Shown here one piece after another: positions 7,843 to 14,666 of a stretch of DNA of 14,717 bases (within the stretch, counting starts at the first letter, position 1; the number at the start of each line of letters is the position of its first letter). The stretch lies in the NCBI GenBank assembly GCA_900543605.1, contig UQSK01000045.1:1-14717 (forward strand), read 5' to 3'. This DNA comes from an uncultured Collinsella sp. (GTDB lineage: Bacteria > Actinomycetota > Coriobacteriia > Coriobacteriales > Coriobacteriaceae). The position numbers were made by a program, and so were the translations under genes. Under the pieces are notes generated by a model. That model was not told where the DNA came from and ran no database searches. It saw nothing but the letters and a program-made list of their open reading frames with translations.

Positions 7843-7972
7843 CGTCTGTCCGGGCGGAGGCATGTAAGGTTCATCGCGAGTTCCGCACGCAAAGGGGGCC
7901 ACTTAATGTGGCCCCCGTCTTGCGCAGGACTGTCCGAGCAGGGAACCTTACATGCCTCCGCCCGGACAGACG
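7843..7972 (-). repeat. Long-hairpin element, copy A' (reverse), with perfect 30-bp terminal inverted repeat
   Basis: The outer 30 bases, 7843-7872 and 7943-7972, are exact reverse complements of each other (CGTCTGTCCGGG...ATGTAAGGTTC). They enclose a 70-nt centre that itself contains a 9-bp GC-rich stem at 7894-7916. The whole element matches copy A (7308-7435) in inverted orientation. It starts 27 nt downstream of the stop of the minus-strand LtaS-like gene. The perfect ends against the degenerate ends of copy A suggest that A' is younger or under selection for pairing. Confidence 0.85.
7894..7916 (-). terminator. GC-rich hairpin terminator of the LtaS-like gene
   Basis: On the plus strand GGGGGCCAC (7894-7902) pairs perfectly with GTGGCCCCC (7908-7916) around loop TTAAT. 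Read on the minus strand the stem is followed by TTTGCG, a short T run. It lies 84 nt beyond the stop at 8000 and is the centre of the larger hairpin 7843-7972, so it probably ends transcription of the minus-strand gene and can also block read-through from the left. Confidence 0.6.
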
Positions 7973-7999
7973 TTTCAGTTATGAACTCGCAGCTAGTCG

Positions 8000-10300
8000 T
8001 TACTTGATCTTAGTCGTGCCCGGCGCCAGGTTGGGGTCGGTCTCGTTGGCCTCGGTCTGGAAGTGCTCGGTATACACGTTCTTGCCGTCGCGGAACATCT
8101 CGTAGTACTGCATCTTGGCGTAATCCTCGCGCGCCTTGGTGGCGGCTGCTGCGGCGGCGTCGTCACCGGTGACGTTGGAGGAGAGCGCCCAGCGCAGGCT
8201 GGCGTCCTCGTAGCCCACGGAGTTGATGGCGGGCAGCGACTCGCGCAGCGTCATGTGCGCTTTCTGGTAGTCGGTCAGCGGTGCGCCGATCAGCTGCATC
8301 AGCTGGGTGGACAGATAGTTGGTGGACAGGTCGTCGACCTCGCTCGTCTGGTCGCAGCCGGCAACGTCGTAGTTGGCCCAGATGATGTAGTCGGTCTGCC
8401 ACAGACGTTCCTGGTGGGTGGCATCGTCCTCGCCGGTAAACCACTTGTCGTTGAACTTGGACGGGAAGAACGGCTGATGGTCGCCCCAGAACACCACGAC
8501 CACCTTACGGTCGAGCTTGCTCAGGGCGTTGAGGAAGTAGCGCAGCGCCTGATCGGACTGCTCGATGCACGAGACATACTCATCGACATCGGAGAGCGTG
8601 CCGTCCTCGACGGTCTTGGCGTCCAGGTCGGTCGTGTCGATGTTGAGATGCATCTGCTTGTCGACCGGCACCAGACCCGTATCGTAGCCCGAGTGGTTCT
8701 GCATGGTCACGTCGAAGATGAACTGCGGATCGGCGTTCTGGTCGAGCAGCTCAAGAATCTTGTCGTAGGTAGCCTGGTCGGTCACCATGCCGCGCAGGGT
8801 GTCGGCGCCCTGGAAGTCGTTGATGGACAGGAACTGGTCAAAGCAAAAGTCCTTATAGACGTTCTCGCGGTTCCAGTTGGTGGCGTGGTTGGGGTGCATG
8901 GCCGTGGTGGAATATCCGAGCGACTTGAACTGCTCTGCCAGGTTCCCGGTCGTCTCCATGTTGTAGATGGTGTAGGGGTACACGCCCGAGCCCAGGTTGG
9001 CCATGGAGTTGCCGGTCATAAACTCAAACTCGGTATTGGCGGTGCCGCCGCCGTAGGCGCTCACGTAGAGCTTGCCGCGGCTGAGGCAGTTGGACAGGTT
9101 CTTAAAGTACTGCGGGCCTTCGTAGCCGGCGCGCATGTTCTGGTAGATCGAAAGGTCTGAGAAGGTCTCGTTCATGATGGCGATGACCGTGGGCTTCTCG
9201 CTATCGAACTGCTCCTCGGCGGCGGCGCGCTCGTCGCTCTTGGCCGCGTCGGACTTGTCGTAGGCCTTGGTGTACTTTTTGAGCGTGGCCTTGGCATCGT
9301 CGACGGAGTAGTCGGCGGGTTTGGGCGGCTTAATGGACTGCGCTGCGCTAATGAAAGCGGGCAGGTATCCCTCGCGCCAGTAGCTCTCGAGCGGGCGCCA
9401 GGTGTAGACGGTGATGCCGAGGGTGTTGTAGTAGTCGATAAGCGTGACGTGCGCGGTCACGCCGCCCAGGCACAGCACGGCGACGAGCAGGTTGGTGAGC
9501 AGCATGCGCTTGGCGTTGGCGGCGCCCTTCTGACGGTGCGGTGCCACCAGGCCGGCGTACTCGCATAGCATCATGGCGATGGCGGTAAAGCCCATGGACA
9601 GCACGCAGAACAGCGAGATCGAGAAGGTGTAGCCGGTGCCGGCGACCGCAGCGGCGGTGGAGATGGCCGAAAGGTCGCCCGGCTGGATGGGCATGGATTT
9701 AAACGTGATGACGAAGAACTCGGCAATGCCCAGGACAAATAGGGCAAAGGCCAGGACCGCGGGAGCTGCGCCGTGGCGCTGGAACAGGAAGAACAGGCCG
9801 ACCATGAGCGTGGTGATGATGGCCCACTCGAGCAGGATGCACAGGGGGTAGACCCAGGTAAAGTCGTGGTTGGACGAGACCTCCATGCCCAGCAGCGCAA
9901 AGACGCCGGCGAGCAGCAGGCAGAGGACGGCGGCGACGAGCGGTTTGCCCACAAAGGCGCCGCGCAGGCGGGCGAGCTTGCCGGTGGGGGCGGGGGCGTC
10001 GGGCTTGGCGAACGCAAAGACGCGCGGGGCGATGCGGTCGCGGGCGATGCTGGCCCAAGCGCACCCGGTGAGGATGGCATTGGTCAGGATGAGCATCACA
10101 AAGGCGAGCGGCTCGTTTTGGGCGACGAGGCCCACGGCGCCCCAGACGGTCAAAAAGAGCTGGAACAGGCCAAAGGCGACGCTCCAGGCGATAGCGCCCT
10201 TGGCAACGGTGCCCGACTGTGCGCGGATGGCCTTGGCCTCGCGCAAGACAAGGTAGACGGTCGCCGCAAGACCGACGAGCGAGATGGCGGCAGCGAACAT
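8000..10300 (-). CDS. LtaS-like phosphoglycerol transferase / sulfatase-fold membrane enzyme
   Basis: A 766-residue polytopic membrane protein of the LTA synthase / MdoB family, which moves glycerol-phosphate units from phosphatidylglycerol onto a glycopolymer outside the membrane. About eight hydrophobic segments fill residues 1-285, more than the five of Staphylococcus LtaS. An extracellular sulfatase-fold domain starts near 370. Catalytic landmarks are present: PTVIAIMNETF with E378 as a metal ligand, GGGTANTEFEF with T420 at the place of the LtaS nucleophilic threonine (T-x-x-x-E-F pattern), and WGDHQPF with D607 and H608 as metal ligands. QNHSGYD lies between. The C-terminal tail after ~690 is alanine- and charge-rich. 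ATG 10300 is chosen over an upstream GTG at 10315 because AGGAG lies 7 nt before it and the GTG overlaps that site. It stands alone on its strand. The exact polymer made (lipoteichoic acid, a Coriobacteriia glycolipid polymer, or glycerol-phosphate decoration) cannot be told from sequence. Confidence 0.88.
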   Translation of the reverse strand: MFAAAISLVGLAATVYLVLREAKAIRAQSGTVAKGAIAWSVAFGLFQLFLTVWGAVGLVAQNEPLAFVMLILTNAILTGCAWASIARDRIAPRVFAFAKPDAPAPTGKLARLRGAFVGKPLVAAVLCLLLAGVFALLGMEVSSNHDFTWVYPLCILLEWAIITTLMVGLFFLFQRHGAAPAVLAFALFVLGIAEFFVITFKSMPIQPGDLSAISTAAAVAGTGYTFSISLFCVLSMGFTAIAMMLCEYAGLVAPHRQKGAANAKRMLLTNLLVAVLCLGGVTAHVTLIDYYNTLGITVYTWRPLESYWREGYLPAFISAAQSIKPPKPADYSVDDAKATLKKYTKAYDKSDAAKSDERAAAEEQFDSEKPTVIAIMNETFSDLSIYQNMRAGYEGPQYFKNLSNCLSRGKLYVSAYGGGTANTEFEFMTGNSMANLGSGVYPYTIYNMETTGNLAEQFKSLGYSTTAMHPNHATNWNRENVYKDFCFDQFLSINDFQGADTLRGMVTDQATYDKILELLDQNADPQFIFDVTMQNHSGYDTGLVPVDKQMHLNIDTTDLDAKTVEDGTLSDVDEYVSCIEQSDQALRYFLNALSKLDRKVVVVFWGDHQPFFPSKFNDKWFTGEDDATHQERLWQTDYIIWANYDVAGCDQTSEVDDLSTNYLSTQLMQLIGAPLTDYQKAHMTLRESLPAINSVGYEDASLRWALSSNVTGDDAAAAAATKAREDYAKMQYYEMFRDGKNVYTEHFQTEANETDPNLAPGTTKIK

Positions 10301-10307
10301 GCTGAGA

Positions 10308-10312
10308 CTCCT
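10308..10312 (-). promoter_or_regulatory. Shine-Dalgarno site fixing the LtaS-like start
   Basis: AGGAG on the minus strand sits 7 nt upstream of ATG 10300. It overlaps the region that would be coding if GTG 10315 were used, so it argues for the 766-residue form. Confidence 0.75.
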
Positions 10313-10513
10313 CACAAACTAAAACCTACGAAAGCGGGGGTTTACCCGATTGTTACCTAAATATGCGCTGCATTTGCGGGCTGCGCACAACAACCAGCCA
10401 TATTAACGCGCATGTGTGGCGGTGCGGCGCAATGTAGTGGCGACCTGCGCGATAATGGACGGGAATTACACGGAAACGTAAAGGCTTCTTAAAGAATTGG
10501 CGAGGATAGAGCT
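10313..10513. promoter_or_regulatory. Divergent intergenic region with both promoters
   Basis: About 200 nt separate the divergent LtaS-like and nitroreductase genes, so both promoters should lie here. For the plus strand a GATAAT at 10451-10456 is a fair -10 box with no good -35. The nitroreductase has GAGGA at 10502-10506, 7 nt before its ATG. I could not pick a convincing minus-strand promoter. No riboswitch or RNA gene was recognised. Confidence 0.4.
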
Positions 10514-11389
10514 ATGGGTGAGCAGGTTTGTATGACGGGCGCCGAGTACTGCGACGGAGCTGCGGTCGTGGATACATACGGCTATCCGGTCGAGACTACG
10601 GGCAATGCGGTGCTGGACATCTTGGAGCATCGCTCGTCTACGCGTGCCTTTGCGCGCGACGACAACGACCGTCCCGTAGCGGTGACCGACGAGCAGCGCG
10701 CAGCGATTCTGCATGCGGCAAGTCGCGCGCCGTCGGCGGGCGCCATGATGATGTATTCCATCGTAAGCATTCGCGAGCAGGCTACGCTGGACCGTCTGGC
10801 CGACCTGTGCGACCACCAGCCCATGATCGCCAAGGCGCCCTGGGCACTTATATTTGTGGTCGATTATGCCAAGTGGATCGATCTGTTTGAGCACGTGGGC
10901 TGCTTTGAGCCCGAGTTTGTCAAGCGCACGGGCAAGGCGCCCCGCCGCGCGCCGGGTTTGGGCGACTTTGCCATCGCGGCCCAGGACGCCGTGATCGCCG
11001 CGCAAAACGCCGTGGTTGCCGCCGAGGCCCTGGGGCTGGGGAGCTGCTACATCGGCGATATCGTGGAGAACGCCGAGGAAGTTGCCGAGCTGCTCGATCT
11101 GCCGCCCTATACCATGCCGCTGTCGATGCTCATCATCGGCGCGCCCCGCAAGGAGCGCCCGGCAATCGCGCACCCCGTGGTGAACCTGGTGCACGAGGAG
11201 CGCTACTGCCGTGCGGATGCCGCGACCATGGACGCGCAGGTGGCCGAGATGGACGCGATGTTCCGTCCGCATGCCCGCGAGGTGGGGGAGCGCGTCGTGG
11301 ACATCTATACCCGCAAGCACACGAGTCCCTTTATGGCCGAGATGAGCCGATCCATGGAATGGTGGTTCAAAAACTGGCTTGGAAAATGA
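10514..11389 (+). CDS. Nitroreductase-family FMN oxidoreductase
   Basis: A 291-residue cytosolic flavoprotein of the nitroreductase superfamily, which binds FMN and uses NAD(P)H to reduce nitro compounds, quinones or similar acceptors. Visible landmarks are HRSSTRAF (39-46, FMN-phosphate-binding arginines at the N-terminus), SRAPSAGAMM (70-79), DHQPMIAKAPWALIFVVD (from 100), the helix rich in AIAAQDAVIAAQNAVVAAEA, and GLGSCYIGDI (around 175-183, with C178), followed by a strand ending in IIGAP. The C-terminal extension beyond that strand (about 75 residues, with HEERYC and MEWWFKNWLGK) is longer than in minimal NfsB-type enzymes and closer to NfsA/Frp-like members. GAGGA sits 7 nt before the ATG. 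Monocistronic: a palindromic hairpin begins 2 nt after the stop and kup has its own promoter. Substrate not predictable. Confidence 0.85.
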   Translation: MGEQVCMTGAEYCDGAAVVDTYGYPVETTGNAVLDILEHRSSTRAFARDDNDRPVAVTDEQRAAILHAASRAPSAGAMMMYSIVSIREQATLDRLADLCDHQPMIAKAPWALIFVVDYAKWIDLFEHVGCFEPEFVKRTGKAPRRAPGLGDFAIAAQDAVIAAQNAVVAAEALGLGSCYIGDIVENAEEVAELLDLPPYTMPLSMLIIGAPRKERPAIAHPVVNLVHEERYCRADAATMDAQVAEMDAMFRPHAREVGERVVDIYTRKHTSPFMAEMSRSMEWWFKNWLGK

Positions 11390-11390
11390 C

Positions 11391-11425
11391 GAATGTGACA
11401 AGGGGACAGTCCCTTTGTCACATTC
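11391..11425. terminator. Palindromic hairpin after the nitroreductase gene
   Basis: A 16-bp stem with one G-U wobble: GAATGTGACAAGGGGA (11391-11406) pairs with TCCCTTTGTCACATTC (11410-11425) around a 3-nt loop. No T-tract follows on the plus strand; the minus strand is followed by GTCATTTTCC, with a short T run. It may act as a transcript-end stabiliser or weak bidirectional terminator. Its CAAGGGG...CCCTTTG core recurs in the hairpin at 13862-13917. Confidence 0.6.
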
Positions 11426-11443
11426 CATATCGCCGCGGTAGCC

Positions 11444-11464
11444 TAAAGACTGTATAAATCTTTA
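11444..11464. promoter_or_regulatory. Inverted repeat upstream of kup, possible operator
   Basis: TAAAGA (11444-11449) and TCTTTA (11459-11464) form a 6-bp inverted repeat with a 9-nt spacer containing TATAAA (11453-11458). It lies about 45 nt upstream of the likely kup -10 box. It could be a regulator site or an alternative promoter; short enough to occur by chance. Confidence 0.25.
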
Positions 11465-11506
11465 TCTAGCTGGGAAAACAGTGCATTAAAACATGGGCCG
11501 ATTGCC

Positions 11507-11512
11507 TATAAT
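11507..11512 (+). promoter_or_regulatory. Probable kup promoter -10 box
   Basis: An exact TATAAT lies 35 nt upstream of the kup start codon, giving a leader of roughly 30 nt that includes the strong Shine-Dalgarno GGGAGGA (11532-11538). The -35 region near 11484-11489 (CATTAA) matches poorly, so activation or another sigma factor is possible. The leader is too short for a ydaO-type riboswitch after this start site. Confidence 0.5.
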
Positions 11513-11547
11513 CCCTTCGAACATTAAAGTTGGGAGGAAACCGGCTT

Positions 11548-13575
11548 ATGGAACAAAAGGCCAAGGAGGCAGCCTCGCACGCTGCGATTCCTGTGAGCAT
11601 CTCGGCGATGCTCGTCACGCTGGGCGTGGTGTACGGCGATATCGGCACCAGCCCTATGTATGTAACCAAGGCGCTCGTTGCCGGCAACGGCGGCATCGGA
11701 AGTGTGACGGAGGAGTTCGTGCTTGGCGCGCTCTCCCTTGTCGTGTGGACGGTCACGCTGCTGACCACCATCAAGTATGTGCTCATCTCGCTGCGCGCCG
11801 ATAACCATGGTGAGGGCGGCATCTTTGCCCTGTACAGCCTGGTCAAGCGCTGCGGCAAGTGGCTTATCATCCCCGCCATGCTGGGTGGCGCCGCGCTGCT
11901 CGCCGACGGCATCCTGACGCCGGCCGTTACCGTTACCACGGCCATCGAGGGCCTGCGCACCATCCCGGCGGTCCATGCCGTGCTGGGCGATGACCAGGGC
12001 CGCGTCGTCGCCATTACGCTCGCCATCATCATCGCGCTCTTCTTGGTACAGCGCATCGGTACGGCCAAGATCGGTCACGCCTTTGGCCCCATCATGACGC
12101 TGTGGTTTCTGTTCCTGGGCGGCACGGGTCTGTTCTTTGTCTTCCAGCGCCCCGCCGTGCTGCTGTGCCTCAACCCGGTGCGCGGCATCGCCTTTTTGCT
12201 AAGCCCCAACAACCACGCGGGCATCATGATTCTGGGCAGCTGCTTCCTCGCCACCACCGGTGCCGAGGCGCTCTACTCCGACATGGGCCACGTCGGCCGC
12301 GGCAACATCTACGCCACCTGGCCGTTCGTTAAGTGCTGCCTGCTGCTTTCCTATATGGGCCAGGGTGCTTGGCTTATGAACAACGCCGCCAACCCCGAGC
12401 TCATGGGCATTGCCGACCTCAACCCGTTCTACCAGATGCTCGCCCCGGGCCTGCGCCCGTTTGCCGTCGGCCTTTCCACCATCGCGGCCATCATCGCCTC
12501 GCAGGCGCTCATCACCGGCGCATTCTCGCTGGTGTCCGAGGCCAGCCGCCTGGACCTTATGCCGCACATGCAGGTCTTCTACCCTGCCGAGACCAAGGGC
12601 CAGCTCTACATCCCCATGGTCAACAACGTCATGCTCGTGGGCTGCGTCATCGTGGTGCTGCTGTTCCAGAACTCGGCGCATATGGAAGCCGCCTACGGCC
12701 TTGCCATTACGCTGACTATGATGTGCACCACGCTGCTGCTCTTCTTCTACCTGCACGAGGAGCGCAAGCTCAAGGTTGCTCCGTGGATCTTCGCGGCCTT
12801 CTTCCTTTTGCTCGAAGGCTTCTTCTTCGTGAGCTCGCTCACCAAGTTCTTCCACGGCGGCTACTTCACCATCCTCATGGCTGCACTCATCATGGGCATT
12901 ATGGTGTGCTGGTACAACGGCACGGCGGTCGAGCAGCGCCAGTTTACGCTACTGCCGCTGCGCAGCTACCTGCCGCAGCTCAAGCGCCTGCGCGACGACG
13001 ACCGTTACGAGCTCGTGAGCGACAACATCGTGTACCTGACCAAGGACACCCATACCGACTACATCGACCGCGATATTGTCTACTCGATCTTGGATAAGCA
13101 TCCCAAGCGCGCCCGCGCCTGGTGGTTTGTGAATGTCGAGACCATGGACGAACCGCACACCTTTGCCTATTCGGTCGAGACGTTCGGCACCGACTACGTG
13201 TTCCGCGTGCATCTGTACCTGGGCTACAAGATCAACCAGCGCGTCAATGCCTACCTGCGTCAGGTTGTTCAGGACCTGGCTGCCACCGGCGAGCTGCCGC
13301 CGCAGACGCATGACTACTCGGTCTACAAGGATCCGGGTAACATCGGCACGTTCAAGTTCGTCCTGATCCGTAAGCTTCTGGCGCCCGAAAGCGATGTGGA
13401 GCCCAGCGAGCGTACGGCCATCACGCTCAAGTACATCATCCGCCGCGCCGCCGGCACGCCCGCGCGTTGGTACGGCCTGGAGAACTCCAACGTGAGCTTT
13501 GAGTACGTGCCGCTGTTCACCAAGTTCAAGGCCGTGAATAAGATGCAGCGCCTGGCTCCCAACGAGCGACCGTAG
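11548..13575 (+). CDS. kup: Kup-family potassium uptake protein
   Basis: A 675-residue K+:H+ symporter of the KUP/HAK/KT family in the cytoplasmic membrane. The family signature GVVYGDIGTSP is at 26-36 in the first membrane helix. ADNHGEGGIFALYSL follows at about 84-98, and TGAEALYSDMGH (237-248) matches the conserved GA-[DE]-ALY-[AS]-D-[LM]-GH block. About 12 hydrophobic segments run to ~460, followed by the cytosolic C-terminal domain that KUP proteins share. The length is slightly above E. coli Kup (622). GGGAGGA at 11532-11538 supports ATG 11548; an in-frame TTG at 11530 lies before that site and is rejected. It has its own promoter, and a small membrane protein and a KdpD-like sensor follow on the same strand, which suggests a potassium cluster. 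No truncation seen. Confidence 0.95.
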   Translation: MEQKAKEAASHAAIPVSISAMLVTLGVVYGDIGTSPMYVTKALVAGNGGIGSVTEEFVLGALSLVVWTVTLLTTIKYVLISLRADNHGEGGIFALYSLVKRCGKWLIIPAMLGGAALLADGILTPAVTVTTAIEGLRTIPAVHAVLGDDQGRVVAITLAIIIALFLVQRIGTAKIGHAFGPIMTLWFLFLGGTGLFFVFQRPAVLLCLNPVRGIAFLLSPNNHAGIMILGSCFLATTGAEALYSDMGHVGRGNIYATWPFVKCCLLLSYMGQGAWLMNNAANPELMGIADLNPFYQMLAPGLRPFAVGLSTIAAIIASQALITGAFSLVSEASRLDLMPHMQVFYPAETKGQLYIPMVNNVMLVGCVIVVLLFQNSAHMEAAYGLAITLTMMCTTLLLFFYLHEERKLKVAPWIFAAFFLLLEGFFFVSSLTKFFHGGYFTILMAALIMGIMVCWYNGTAVEQRQFTLLPLRSYLPQLKRLRDDDRYELVSDNIVYLTKDTHTDYIDRDIVYSILDKHPKRARAWWFVNVETMDEPHTFAYSVETFGTDYVFRVHLYLGYKINQRVNAYLRQVVQDLAATGELPPQTHDYSVYKDPGNIGTFKFVLIRKLLAPESDVEPSERTAITLKYIIRRAAGTPARWYGLENSNVSFEYVPLFTKFKAVNKMQRLAPNERP

Positions 13576-13605
13576 ACGTCGGCGGCTACACGGAGTTGGC
13601 TTTTG

Positions 13606-13830
13606 ATGGATAAGCATGAGGCCGGGGAGGCAAACATGGATACAAAGGCGCTCGATGGCCGCGAGGCGGTGGTCGAAATGGTGCGTGAGGCGCGCGTCGA
13701 CGCCGCCGAAGATCGGTTCTTTACGAATCGCGCCAACATGGACATGGCCGACCGCGTGATTTCGATCGTGGTGACGGTGCTTGTCGCGGCGTGCGTGTGC
13801 GCACTGCTCGCGCACGTGCTGTTTGTCTAA
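13606..13830 (+). CDS. Small single-pass membrane protein next to kup
   Basis: A 74-residue protein of unknown function. The N-terminal two thirds are charged (EVVEM..REARVDAAEDRFF), and the C-terminus is one membrane helix at about residues 50-72 (VISIVVTVLVAACVCALLAH), so the N-terminus is probably cytosolic. It starts 30 nt after kup and ends before a terminator, so it is likely co-transcribed with kup. ATG 13606 has GGAG 10 nt upstream; ATG 13636 has a stronger GGGGAGG (13624-13630) 5 nt upstream and would give 64 residues, so the start is uncertain. Small membrane proteins accompany some K+ transporters (KdpF with KdpA), but this is not KdpF and no homology is claimed. Confidence 0.7.
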   Translation: MDKHEAGEANMDTKALDGREAVVEMVREARVDAAEDRFFTNRANMDMADRVISIVVTVLVAACVCALLAHVLFV

Positions 13831-13861
13831 CGACCGCAGGTTGCAAAGGCTTTACACTTGG

Positions 13862-13923
13862 AACCACCACAAGGGGAAACCACCACAAGGGTGCCTGTCC
13901 CCTTTGTGGTGGTTTTTGTTTTT
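13862..13923 (+). terminator. Intrinsic terminator with two alternative left arms, possible attenuator
   Basis: The right arm CCCCTTTGTGGTGGTT (13899-13914) can pair with either AACCACCACAAGGGG (13862-13876) or AAACCACCACAAGGG (13877-13891), each with one bulge. A U-tract of eleven bases with one G (13913-13923) follows, making this the best terminator in the window. It ends the kup unit, but also lies only 20 nt before the KdpD-like start codon, leaving no room for a promoter in between. The tandem left arms could form alternative structures. Confidence 0.75.
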
Positions 13924-13943
13924 GAGAGAGGGGCGGGACGCTG

Positions 13944-14666
13944 ATGGACGTCCGTACGGACGGCGATATTGCCGATAGCTTTTGGTGGCGGCGCACAACG
14001 CTGACGCGCCGCACTCCTCTGTATGACGCCTGCGTATCGGTGGGGCTGCTGGTCGCGGCGACGATTGTGGGCGCGCTGCTCGACCATCCGGGTCTCGCGC
14101 CGAGCATCATGATCGTCTATGTGTTCGCCGTTCAGCTGTGCGCATTCTTTACCTGGAGTCGCCTGTATTGCTTGCTGAGCTCGGCTGCCGCCGTGGCGCT
14201 CTACAACTTCTTGTTTGTCGACCCGCGCTACTCGCTGTCGCTTATCGACCGCGTCTATCCCGGCATGTTCTTCATCATGTTCGTGGTCTCGCTTGTGTCG
14301 AGCTCGATTGCGTTGGCCCTGCGCCGCGCCTTGGCACAGGCTGCCGCTAGCGACCGCCGCACGCATATGGTGCTCGAGACCAATCGCATGCTGCAGCGGT
14401 GTGCCGATCAGCAGCAGATTGTGCATGCCATGGCAACGCAGCTGGCGCGTCTTTCGGGCTGTCCGGTCGTATGGTACAGCGCCGACGCCGACGATGAGGA
14501 CCTGCTGCCGCGTGCGACGTACACGGCCGTGGGCGATGCCGCGCCGGTGCACGAGCTGGCGCCGCAGATGCCGCCGCGACTCTCGGCGTCGGCTTACGTG
14601 GGAACCCCGCTCGATGCCACGTTTGGCGGCTCGGCGTTTTATGGCATCTACCTGACGGTTCGCACG
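13944..14666 (+). CDS. KdpD-like sensor kinase, DUF4118 plus GAF region, 3' truncated
   Basis: The first 241 residues of a membrane sensor. Four hydrophobic segments at about 28-48, 55-72, 77-93 and 103-125 form a DUF4118 domain, the membrane part of KdpD, with the typical YNFLFVDPRYSL (87-98) before the last helix. Residues from ~140 (ETNRMLQRCADQQQIVHAM..LARLSGCPVVWY) match the linker and GAF-like domain that follow in KdpD. The N-terminal universal-stress/KdpD ATP-binding part found in full KdpD is absent, since the start has an upstream GA-rich Shine-Dalgarno (13925-13933) and lies just past a terminator. The histidine kinase core is expected beyond 14666. The cut is the adapter junction; a peptide ending LSLIHI is artefact. 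Context with kup suggests potassium or osmotic sensing, an inference. Confidence 0.8.

Noticed and set aside
7329..7892. Minus-strand open frame of 187 codons across the intergenic block
   Set aside because: It runs through two hairpin elements and the palindrome array, has no ribosome binding site I can see, and the 61-62 bp repeat period shifts frame from unit to unit.
8063..9160. Plus-strand open frame of 365 codons
   Set aside because: It is the antisense shadow of the LtaS-like gene, whose catalytic motifs are intact on the minus strand; GC-rich codon bias keeps the opposite frame open.
11426..11547. c-di-AMP (ydaO-type) riboswitch before kup
   Set aside because: The space is too short and the conserved ydaO core motifs are not visible; a TATAAT box 35 nt before the ATG leaves only a short leader.
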